64,000 nucleotides of DNA from Pelagibius sp. CAU 1746 (GTDB taxonomy: Bacteria > Pseudomonadota > Alphaproteobacteria > Kiloniellales > Kiloniellaceae), in assembly GCF_039839785.1 (NCBI RefSeq), contig NZ_JBDOQT010000001.1:2046001-2110000 (forward strand). Reading direction: 5' to 3'. Below are positions 55,747 through 63,186 of this stretch, one piece after another; positions within the stretch are counted from its first letter, which is position 1; every line of letters begins with the position of its first letter. The notes below the pieces were generated by a model, which did no database searches, was not told the DNA's origin, and saw only the letters and a program-made list of their open reading frames with translations. The translations under genes and the position numbers were made by a program.

Positions 55747-56970
55747 ATGACTCCGTCCGTTTCCTCTCAGACCCGGCGGCCCGATTGGCGGGTGACGATC
55801 CCAGCCCTGCTGCTGCTGTCCGGCGGCGCACTCTACATTTTCGGCGCCGAAGGCCAGAAGATGGCCGGCCTCTACCTGCTGGGCGGGGCGCTGGGCCTGG
55901 TGCTCTACCACGCCGCCTTCGGCTTCGCCTCGGCCTGGCGGGTCTTCTTGACCGAGGGGCGGGGCGAGGGGCTGCGCGCCCAGATGCTGATGCTGGGCCT
56001 GGCCACGCTGCTGTTCTTCCCCCTGATCGCCGAGGGCCCGGCAATCGGCGTCGATGTCGGCGGGGCCGTGGCGCCGCTGGGAATCTCCGTTCTGGTCGGG
56101 GCGGGGCTCTTCGGCGTCGGCATGCAGCTCGCCGGCGGCTGCGCCTCGGGCACGCTCTACACCGTGGGCGGCGGCTCCACCGCCATGGTCTTCACCCTGA
56201 TCTTCTTCATGGTGGGCTCGGTCGTCGGCGCGGCGCATCTGCCCTGGTGGCTCGGCGCGCCGAGCCTGGGCAGCATCTCGATCCTCAAGGCCTGGGGGCT
56301 GTGGCCGGCGCTGGCCGCACAGCTCGCCGTCTTCGCGGCCATCGCCGGGGCGACGCTGGTCATCGAGCGGCGGCGCCACCCTTATTTTGCGGCGGCCAGC
56401 ACGGCGTCCGGCGGCCCGCTGGCGCAGCGGCTGGTCAGCGGGCCCTGGCCGCTGGTCTGGGGGGCGGTGGCCCTGGCGGTGCTCAACGCCGTCACCCTGG
56501 TCTCCGCCGGTCATCCCTGGACCATCAGCTTCGGCTACACCTTGTGGGGCGGCAAGCTGGCCGCCGCGGCGGGCGTCGACCTCTCGGCCTATGCCTTCTG
56601 GACCTGGCCTTTCCCCAGCAGGGCGCTGGCCGGCTCGGTCTTCGCCGACACGACCTCGGTGATGAACTTCGGCGTGCTGGCCGGCGCCTTCCTGGCCGCG
56701 GGCCTGGCCGGGCGCTTCAATCCGGCCTGGCGCCTGCCCTGGGGCCGGGTGCTGGCGGCGGCTCTGGGCGGTCTGCTCATGGGCTATGGCGCCCGCCTGG
56801 CCTTCGGGTGCAACGTCGGCGCCTATTTCAGCGGGATCGCCTCCGGCAGCCTGCACGGCTGGCTGTGGTTCGCCGCGGCGCTGGGCGGCAGCTATCTCGG
56901 CACTGCCCTCAGGCCTTTCTTCGGGCTTTCCGGCGGTTTCGCCCGCGGCGCCACCCCGCGGACGGCCTAA
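55747..56970 (+). CDS. YeeE/YedE (TsuA-type) thiosulfate or sulfur-compound transporter
   Basis: A 407-residue inner-membrane protein with about ten helices in two repeats. The conserved cysteines of the family are present in GGCASGTLYTVGGG (C132) and FGCNVGAYFSG (C355); in TsuA these cysteines pass thiosulfate across the membrane. With the exported rhodanese just upstream it makes a plausible thiosulfate-handling pair. ATG 55747 is used; ATG 55723 is in frame but has no space for a ribosome site. Confidence 0.9.
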   Translation: MTPSVSSQTRRPDWRVTIPALLLLSGGALYIFGAEGQKMAGLYLLGGALGLVLYHAAFGFASAWRVFLTEGRGEGLRAQMLMLGLATLLFFPLIAEGPAIGVDVGGAVAPLGISVLVGAGLFGVGMQLAGGCASGTLYTVGGGSTAMVFTLIFFMVGSVVGAAHLPWWLGAPSLGSISILKAWGLWPALAAQLAVFAAIAGATLVIERRRHPYFAAASTASGGPLAQRLVSGPWPLVWGAVALAVLNAVTLVSAGHPWTISFGYTLWGGKLAAAAGVDLSAYAFWTWPFPSRALAGSVFADTTSVMNFGVLAGAFLAAGLAGRFNPAWRLPWGRVLAAALGGLLMGYGARLAFGCNVGAYFSGIASGSLHGWLWFAAALGGSYLGTALRPFFGLSGGFARGATPRTA

Positions 56971-57090
56971 GCGATCGCAGACCGACAGGTGGGTTGGAGG
57001 CTTAAAAATGCCCGCGTGAGTCGTATTTGGATTGTGCCATGTGTGGGCTTAACCCCTTGAATATCTTGAATCGCGGCCTATCTAACATGC

Positions 57091-57246
57091 ATGAAGCAAG
57101 CTACCCTCAGCAAGCCGGGCCCCGTTGAGCCTGAGGATTCCAAAGTCAGGCGCTGCCTCATGTGCCGCGACCGCTTTGAGAGCTCCTGGCCGGGCGAGCG
57201 GATCTGCAAGCGCTGCAAGTCCACTGCCGCCTGGCGCGAGGGCTGA
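57091..57246 (+). CDS. 51-aa zinc-ribbon-like protein
   Basis: The short frame reads MKQATLSKPG and then RRCLMCRDRFESSW and ERICKRCKSTAAW, giving two CxxC knuckles 19 residues apart, the pattern of a small zinc ribbon. Lys/Arg richness suggests nucleic-acid contact. Similar tiny zinc-ribbon proteins are common in alphaproteobacteria and have no known role. No good ribosome site is visible, so the call rests on the cysteine pattern and the codon-like composition. Confidence 0.65.
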   Translation: MKQATLSKPGPVEPEDSKVRRCLMCRDRFESSWPGERICKRCKSTAAWREG

Positions 57247-57318
57247 GGCCGCTCAAGCGTGACCGAGTGCGGATTTCCGCATGACACTCCACCGACAACA
57301 TCGACGTAGCTGAAGGTC

Positions 57319-57492
57319 ATGGGGGACGAGGATATTGTCAGCCCCTACCTGCGGCGCCCGCTGCGCAGCCTGGAAGAGGTGCTGCGTTTGCGCCTGGTCC
57401 GGCTTGCACGGCAAAGGGGACAGGTGCAGCTTCCCGAGGCCGACAACGGCAACGCGCCCGCAGAAACCCCGCCGGCCGCCAAATCGGCCTGA
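57319..57492 (+). CDS. 57-aa conserved-looking small protein
   Basis: The frame starts MGDEDIVSPYLRRPLRSLEE, with an amphipathic Leu/Arg helix (VLRLRLVRLARQRGQV), and ends in a Pro/Ala tail. GAAGG lies directly before ATG 57319. No family can be named with confidence. It is in the same orientation as the zinc-ribbon gene and ends about 90 bp before the tRNA gene on the other strand. Confidence 0.5.
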   Translation: MGDEDIVSPYLRRPLRSLEEVLRLRLVRLARQRGQVQLPEADNGNAPAETPPAAKSA

Positions 57493-57585
57493 TGGAGAGA
57501 TCGGGACTGGCCGGCTGCCGCCGAGACCGGCGCCGTTGCGGGCAACCAGCGACCAAAGTCGAAAAAATCGCCGTTTTGCTGGGAA

Positions 57586-57660
57586 TGGTGGGCGATACTG
57601 GGATTGAACCAGTGACCTCTCCCGTGTGAAGGGAGCGCTCTCCCGCTGAGCTAATCGCCC
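57586..57660 (-). tRNA. tRNA-Val (anticodon CAC)
   Basis: Read on the minus strand, the 5' arm GGGCGAT pairs with ATCGCCC, the D-arm is AGCTCAGCGGGAGAGC, the anticodon stem CTCCC/GGGAG encloses TTCACAC (anticodon CAC), and the T-arm is GGTTCAATCC. The 3' CCA is encoded (57586-57588). Confidence 0.95.
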
Positions 57661-58159
57661 GTCGCCGACGCCCGAAAGGGGGCTTTGGCAAAAGGGAAGC
57701 GTGATTTAGGACAGGCGCTCCGGCCTGTCAAGCGCGGCCTCCCCCTCCGCTTGCGGTCTTGAAAAGCCCGGAAATCCGGCTCTTTCGCAGTGCCGAAGAC
57801 TTACCTCGTTACAATCAAGAAACAATCTCTCCCCGGCCATGTCCTGACTGATGCAGCGGCCAATAATCCCTATGAAGTGGTAGACCGAAACCTTGCCGAG
57901 AGAAGGCCCCGAGATCGTTGAATCGCCGCTGTATCGCACCACTGGTTGAATTTTTTATCCAATAAAAACATGATATTATAGTGACTCTAAATGATCACAG
58001 TCATTGCTCTGCATTCAAGATAAGTTGGGAATAATCGGTACTATCAGGCGTCTCGTCGATACCTGGAATGGTAATCGTTTATTAATTGAATCGGGATAAT
58101 AACCGTTTGCCATTAGCCGAAATCCAAATGGGTTTATGGAGTTAGACGAGGAAATAGCA
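57661..58159. other. about 500 bp without a recognised gene upstream of the histone-like gene
   Basis: It holds the tRNA-Val promoter at its left end and then an AT-rich leader (57950-58130) ahead of the repeat-protein gene. A 78-codon minus-strand frame (57706-57942) starts at GTG without a ribosome site and overlaps the tRNA promoter, so it is not called. Confidence 0.5.
57703..57731 (-). promoter_or_regulatory. sigma-70 promoter of tRNA-Val
   Basis: On the minus strand TTGACA (57731-57726), a 17-base spacer and TAAATC (57708-57703) form a near-consensus promoter; transcription would start about 35 bp before the mature tRNA. Confidence 0.8.
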
Positions 58160-59260
58160 ATGGCTATCGCTAGCAAACAGGCTTCCCGGAAGTCTGGTAC
58201 TAAGGCGGTTCGCAAGACCGCAAAGAAGACCACCGCGCGCCGTAAGACGACGGCTCGCAAGACGGCTGCCCGGAAGACCACGGCCCGGCGGACCACGGCT
58301 CGCAAGACCACGGCTCGCAAGACCACGGCTCGGAAGACGACGGCTCGCAAGAGCCCGGCTCGGAAGACGGCTGCCAAGAAGAAGACCACCGCTCGTAAGA
58401 CGACGGCGCGCAAGACGACCGCCCGCAAGACGGCTGCTCGTAAGAGCCCGGCTCGCAAGACGGCCGCCAAGAAGACGACCGCTCGTAAGACGACGGCGCG
58501 CAAGACGACCGCCCGCAAGACGGCTGCTCGTAAGAGCCCGGCTCGCAAGACGGCCGCCAAGAAGACGACCGCTCGTAAGACGACGGCGCGTAAGACGACC
58601 GCCCGCAAGACGGTTGCTCGCAAGACGGCCGCCAAGAAGACGACCGCTCGTAAGACGACGGCGCGCAAGACGACCGCCCGCAAGACGGCTGCTCGCAAGA
58701 GCCCGGCTCGCAAGACGGCCGCCAAGAAGCGCGTGACCCGTAAGACGGCTGCGCGCAAGACGACCGCCCGCAAGACGGCTGCTCGCAAGAGCCCGGCTCG
58801 CAAGACGGCCGCCAAGAAGCGCGTGACCCGTAAGACGGCTGCGCGCAAGACGACCGCCCGCAAGACGGCTGCTCGCAAGAGCCCGGCTCGCAAGACGGCC
58901 GCCAAGAAGCGCGTGACCCGTAAGACGACGGCGCGCAAGACGACCGCCCGCAAGACGGCTGCTCGCAAGAGCCCGGCTCGCAAGACGGCCGCCAAGAAGC
59001 GCGTGACCCGTAAGACCGCGGCTCGCAAGAGCCCGGCCCGCAAGACCACGGCCCGCAAGACGGCTGCTCGCAAGAGTGCCGCTCGCAAGACGGCGGCCCG
59101 TCGGACGACCGCCCGCAAGACGCCTTCGCGTAAGGCCATTGCGACGCGTCGCCTGATTGCTGCCCGCCTTGCATCTTCGCGTCCGTCGACGGCGAGCCGG
59201 CTTGCTGCGGTCTCCCGTGCGACCGGTGGTTCCTACCGGAACGGCCTGGCGCATCGCTGA
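58160..59260 (+). CDS. histone H1-like Lys/Arg/Ala/Thr repeat nucleoid protein
   Basis: A 366-residue protein with no acidic residue at all. After MAIASKQASRKSGTKAVRK nearly the whole chain is built of five-residue units (KTTAR, KTAAR, KSPAR, KTAAK), ordered in 30-residue super-repeats; a short non-repeat tail (about 40 residues) ends SYRNGLAHR. The composition matches bacterial H1-like proteins such as HctB, BpH1 and AlgP tails, which bind and compact DNA. GAGGAAA before ATG 58160 supports this start; ATG 58136 is in frame but has a poorer site and would add acidic residues. A strong terminator follows. Confidence 0.88.
   Translation: MAIASKQASRKSGTKAVRKTAKKTTARRKTTARKTAARKTTARRTTARKTTARKTTARKTTARKSPARKTAAKKKTTARKTTARKTTARKTAARKSPARKTAAKKTTARKTTARKTTARKTAARKSPARKTAAKKTTARKTTARKTTARKTVARKTAAKKTTARKTTARKTTARKTAARKSPARKTAAKKRVTRKTAARKTTARKTAARKSPARKTAAKKRVTRKTAARKTTARKTAARKSPARKTAAKKRVTRKTTARKTTARKTAARKSPARKTAAKKRVTRKTAARKSPARKTTARKTAARKSAARKTAARRTTARKTPSRKAIATRRLIAARLASSRPSTASRLAAVSRATGGSYRNGLAHR
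58217..59130 (+). repeat. 15-bp and 90-bp nested tandem repeats coding for KTxAR units
   Basis: The basic unit is 15 bp. A 90-bp higher-order unit (30 codons, containing RVTRKTAARKTTARKTAARK and then the KSPARKTAAKK segment) repeats nearly identically with its boundaries at 58730, 58820 and 58910. Earlier copies replace RVTR by TTAR. Confidence 0.85.
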
Positions 59261-59304
59261 GAACTGACGACGCGATTTCGGCTTTACTGGTGCAAAGCAG
59301 TTGG

Positions 59305-59340
59305 AGGCGGGTACCCAGCGGTACCCGCCTCTTTCTCTTT
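59305..59340 (+). terminator. Rho-independent terminator of the histone-like gene
   Basis: AGGCGGGTACC, loop CAGC, GGTACCCGCCT: an 11-bp perfect stem followed by CTTTCTCTTT, 45 bp after the stop codon. Confidence 0.9.
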
Positions 59341-59577
59341 CCGGTTTCGGAGGGGCGGATCCCGCTTCCGCCTTTTCGCCTTTGCCTCCCTGGCCGCAGA
59401 GCGGACTTGTTGTCTCTTCGCGTGGCAGGTTGTAATAACCAGCAACAATTGTTGATTTGATGGGAAAATTTGCGCTGTGGCAAAGTCCGCACCGTTCGGG
59501 GCGGCGAGTCGATTATCGTTTTACTGTGCAGGCATACTTCCCAGGTCCCTTCTACGTAGAGATCTTCTGACCAGATT

Positions 59578-60990
59578 ATGTCCGATCGCAAGCTTGCCGT
59601 CGTTGTCCTGGCCGCCGGGAAAGGCAGCCGCATGAAATCCGACCTGGCCAAGGTTCTGCATCCGGTCGCCGGCCAGCCGATGCTGCGCCACGTGCTGACC
59701 GCGGTGGAGCCCTTGGCGCCGGCCGAGACGGTGGTGGTGATCGCGCCTGGAATGGACGACGTGGCCGCCGCCGCAGCACCCTGCCGCTGTGCCGTGCAGG
59801 TGCAGCCCCTGGGCACCGGTAATGCCGTTGACGCTGCCCGAGAAACCCTGAAGGCGGCGGCCGATGCCGGTGCCGACCTGCTGGTGCTGTTCGGCGACAG
59901 CCCGCTTGTGACCAGCGAAACGCTGCAGCGCCTGGCCGCCGCGCGCGCTGCACCGCAGGCGCCGGACCTTGTCGGCCTGGCTTTCCGGCCGGCCGACCCG
60001 GCGGCTTACGGCCGGGTGATCCTGGATGACGCCAAGGCAGGTGAGGCGGCCCGCATCGAGAAAATCGTCGAATTCGCGGACGCCGATACCGCGCAGCGCC
60101 AGATCGGCCTCTGCAACGCCGGCATTGTCCTGGGCGAGGCGCGCCGCCTCTTCGACCTCATCGAGCGCCTCGGCAGCCACAACGCCCAGGGCGAATACTA
60201 TCTGACCGACATCTTCGGCCTGGCCCATGCCGAGGGGCGGCCCGCCGGTGTGGTCGAGTGCCCGGCCGAGGAGGTTCTGGGCGTCAATTCTCGCGCCGAC
60301 CTGGCGCTGGTGGAAAAGGTCATGCAGCAGCGTCTGCGCCGGCGCGTCATGGCCGAAGGCGCGACCCTGGTCGACCCGGAGACGGTCTGGCTCTCCGCCG
60401 ACACCCGCCTGGGCCGTGACGTCACGGTGCAGCCCTCGGTCTTCTTCGGTCCGGGCGTCACCGTCGGCGACCGGGTCGAGATCCGCAGCTTCTGCCACCT
60501 GGAAGGCGCCGAGGTCGGCGATGACGTGATCCTGGGCCCCTTTGCGCGGCTGCGCCCCGGGGCGAAACTGGGCCGCGCCGCTCATGTCGGTAATTTCGTC
60601 GAGATCAAGAACGCCGAGCTGGGCGAGGGCGCCAAGGCCAACCATCTGACCTATCTGGGAGACGCCTCGGTGGGGGCGGCGGCCAACGTCGGCGCCGGCA
60701 CTATCACCTGCAACTACGACGGCTTCCTGAAGCACCGCACGGTGATCGGCGCCAAGGCGTTCATCGGGTCGAACACGGCGCTGGTCGCGCCGGTCAGCGT
60801 GGGTGAGGGTGCGCTGGTCGCCGCGGGCAGCACCATCACCGAGGATGTTCCCGCCGACGCCCTGGCTGTCGAGCGCAGCGAGCAGCGCATCCGCGAAGGC
60901 TCGGCCGCGCGCTTCCGTGACGAGCGCCAGGCCGCCAAGGAGGCTGCGGCCAAGCCGGCTGGGAAGAGTTCCAGGCGCAAGCCGTCTTAA
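59578..60990 (+). CDS. glmU: bifunctional UDP-GlcNAc pyrophosphorylase / GlcN-1-P acetyltransferase
   Basis: A 470-residue two-domain enzyme that makes UDP-GlcNAc for peptidoglycan and lipid A. The N-terminal uridyltransferase has LAAGKGSRMKSDLAKVLHP (residues 11-29), QPLGTGNAV and FGDSPLV; a left-handed hexapeptide beta-helix with the acetyltransferase site follows (FGPGVTVGDRV, GPFARLRPGAKLG, NHLTYLGDASVG, NYDGFLKHRTVIG). The C-terminus ends in a Lys/Arg tail (SSRRKPS). It is followed after 33 bp by glmS, which makes the GlcN-6-P precursor. Confidence 0.97.
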   Translation: MSDRKLAVVVLAAGKGSRMKSDLAKVLHPVAGQPMLRHVLTAVEPLAPAETVVVIAPGMDDVAAAAAPCRCAVQVQPLGTGNAVDAARETLKAAADAGADLLVLFGDSPLVTSETLQRLAAARAAPQAPDLVGLAFRPADPAAYGRVILDDAKAGEAARIEKIVEFADADTAQRQIGLCNAGIVLGEARRLFDLIERLGSHNAQGEYYLTDIFGLAHAEGRPAGVVECPAEEVLGVNSRADLALVEKVMQQRLRRRVMAEGATLVDPETVWLSADTRLGRDVTVQPSVFFGPGVTVGDRVEIRSFCHLEGAEVGDDVILGPFARLRPGAKLGRAAHVGNFVEIKNAELGEGAKANHLTYLGDASVGAAANVGAGTITCNYDGFLKHRTVIGAKAFIGSNTALVAPVSVGEGALVAAGSTITEDVPADALAVERSEQRIREGSAARFRDERQAAKEAAAKPAGKSSRRKPS

Positions 60991-61023
60991 ACAGCGTTCT
61001 CGCAAGGAAAGGATCCAGGCTCT

Positions 61024-62847
61024 ATGTGCGGCATCATCGGCATCATCGGCGAAGCGCCGGTCGCGCCCCTGCTTCTCGACGGGCTGAAGCGGCTGGAATA
61101 CCGGGGCTATGATTCCGCCGGCATCGCGACGCTGATGAACGGCTCGATCGACCGCCGCCGGGCCGAGGGCAAGCTTTCCAACCTCGCCGCCGTGGTCGAG
61201 CGTCAACCGGTCGACGGCACCATCGGCATCGGCCACACCCGCTGGGCGACGCATGGCCGGCCGACCGAGATCAACGCTCATCCCCACGCCAACGAACGCG
61301 TCGCCCTGGTGCACAACGGCATCATCGAGAATTTCAAGGAGCTGCGCGGCGAGCTGGAAGCCGCCGGCCACCGCTTCGAGACTGAAACCGACACCGAGAC
61401 GGTGGTCCACCTGATCTCCGACTTCCTGGACCAGCAGATGACGCCGCAGCAGGCGGTTGCGGCCACCTTGAAGCGCCTGGAAGGCGCCTTCGCGCTGGCC
61501 ATCGTCTTCGCCGGGCGGCACGACCTGATGATCGGCGCCCGGCGCGGCTCTCCCCTGGCCGTGGGCTATGGCGACGGCGAGATGTACCTGGGCTCCGACG
61601 CCCTGGCGCTGGCGCCCTTGACCGACCGCATCTGCTACCTGGAGGAGGGCGACTGGGTCGAGCTGACGAAGGGGGGCGCCCAGGTGCACGACGCCGAGGA
61701 TCGCCCGGTCGAGCGGGAGGTGAAGCAGACCGCTCTCTCGGGCGCCATGATCGGCAAGGGCGAATACCGTCACTTCATGCAGAAGGAGATCTTCGAGCAG
61801 CCTGCGGTCATCGGCGACACGCTGCGGACCTTCCTCAATCCGCTGAACCGCAACGTGGAACTGCCGGAGCTGGGGATCGACCTTTCGGATATCTCGCGCC
61901 TGACCATCTCGGCCTGCGGCACCGCCTATTACGCCGGCATGGTGGCCAAGTACTGGTTCGAGCAGATCGCCCGCCAGCCGGTGGAGGTCGACATTGCCTC
62001 GGAGTTCCGCTACCGCGAGGCGCCGATGCCGGACAAGGGAGTCAGCCTCTTCATCTCCCAGTCGGGCGAGACCATCGACACCCTGGAGGCGCTGCGCTAC
62101 GCCAAGCGCTGCGGCCAGAAGATCCTGTCGCTGGTCAACGTGGCCGAGAGCGCCATCGCCCGCGAGTCCGACGCGATCCTGCAAACCCTGGCGGGTCCGG
62201 AGATCGGCGTCGCCTCGACCAAGGCCTTCACCACCCAGCTGACGGTGCTGGCCTGCCTGGCGCTGGCCACGGCGCGGGCGCGCGGCGCGATCGACGCCGC
62301 GCGTGAAGCGGCCCTGTCGCAGGCGCTGATGGAAGTGCCGGCCCGGGTCTCCGAGGTGATGAACCATGACGCCGCGATCCGCGCCATCGCGGTCGACATC
62401 ATGGAGGCGCGCGACGTCCTCTATCTTGGCCGCGGCGCCCTCTATCCCATCGCCCTGGAAGGCGCCCTGAAGCTGAAGGAGATCAGCTATATCCACGCCG
62501 AGGGCTATGCCGCTGGCGAGATGAAGCACGGCCCTATCGCCCTCATCGACGAGGACGTGCCCATCGTGGTCTGCGCACCGGCCGGCCCGCTGTTCGAAAA
62601 GACGGCGGCCAACGTGCAGGAGGTGACCGCCCGCGGCGGCAAGGTGATCCTGCTGTCCGATGCCGAGGGCATCGCCCGGGCGGGCGACCAGGCGGCCCAC
62701 GTGGTCGAATTGCCGGCGGTCGATCCCTTCGTTGCGCCGATCCTCTACAGCCTGCCGGTGCAGCTTCTGGCCTATCATACGGCTGTGCTCAAGGGCACCG
62801 ACGTGGACCAGCCGCGCAACCTGGCCAAGGCGGTGACGGTCGAATAG
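61024..62847 (+). CDS. glmS: glutamine:fructose-6-phosphate aminotransferase
   Basis: A 607-residue enzyme that makes glucosamine-6-phosphate, the entry to amino-sugar synthesis. The N-terminal glutaminase starts MCGIIGIIG with nucleophile C2 and GHTRWATHG; two SIS domains follow (ISACGTAYYAGMV, SQSGETIDTLEAL, STKAFTTQL, GRGALYPIALEGALKLKE), and the C-terminus RNLAKAVTVE is diagnostic. No glmS ribozyme-like leader is evident in the 33-bp gap after glmU, so control is probably through shared transcription. Confidence 0.97.
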   Translation: MCGIIGIIGEAPVAPLLLDGLKRLEYRGYDSAGIATLMNGSIDRRRAEGKLSNLAAVVERQPVDGTIGIGHTRWATHGRPTEINAHPHANERVALVHNGIIENFKELRGELEAAGHRFETETDTETVVHLISDFLDQQMTPQQAVAATLKRLEGAFALAIVFAGRHDLMIGARRGSPLAVGYGDGEMYLGSDALALAPLTDRICYLEEGDWVELTKGGAQVHDAEDRPVEREVKQTALSGAMIGKGEYRHFMQKEIFEQPAVIGDTLRTFLNPLNRNVELPELGIDLSDISRLTISACGTAYYAGMVAKYWFEQIARQPVEVDIASEFRYREAPMPDKGVSLFISQSGETIDTLEALRYAKRCGQKILSLVNVAESAIARESDAILQTLAGPEIGVASTKAFTTQLTVLACLALATARARGAIDAAREAALSQALMEVPARVSEVMNHDAAIRAIAVDIMEARDVLYLGRGALYPIALEGALKLKEISYIHAEGYAAGEMKHGPIALIDEDVPIVVCAPAGPLFEKTAANVQEVTARGGKVILLSDAEGIARAGDQAAHVVELPAVDPFVAPILYSLPVQLLAYHTAVLKGTDVDQPRNLAKAVTVE

Positions 62848-62886
62848 GACTCGTTTGTACGCTAAAGTTGCCCACGCGCGATGAGT

Positions 62887-62942
62887 AGCCGCCTAATTCG
62901 CCCCCGCGGAGAGTTTTTCTTTGTGGCTCAGCGGCTTTTTTC
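62887..62942 (+). terminator. possible terminator after glmS
   Basis: AGCCGC at 62887-62892 can pair with GCGGCT at 62931-62936, which runs into a T-tract. The loop is long (about 38 bases), so the call is weak. The remaining 240 bp up to the FecR-type gene hold no other gene. Confidence 0.35.
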
Positions 62943-63186
62943 GCGGATTTCCTGGATTCTACGCTCTTAATCAAGGCCTTAATTGGTGAACGGTCTTGAG
63001 CGCCTGCCGCGGGGATTTTCTCCAATAGGTAGTGTGGGGTAAAGAGTCGTTCATCTTCATTTCCTAAAACTATGCGACCTTTTCAGGAAGGGCGCGCCGG
63101 GACAGGTATGCCCGGCTAACGGCCCGCCGGCTTCGTCAGCACTTTGTCGGAGCGAGGGCGGTCCGGGATCTCCAGGAGATGGAACC

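Noticed and set aside
57706-57942. 78-codon minus-strand frame upstream of tRNA-Val
   Set aside because: GTG start without a ribosome site, and it overlaps the clear tRNA promoter.
58217-59130. Regular tandem repeats considered as a CRISPR array
   Set aside because: The repeats are contiguous coding units without unique spacers, and no cas genes are present.
58015-59139. Long minus-strand frames opposite the histone-like gene
   Set aside because: They are mirror images of the tandem repeats (RAVVLRA-type units) and have no start context; the plus-strand gene has the ribosome site and terminator.
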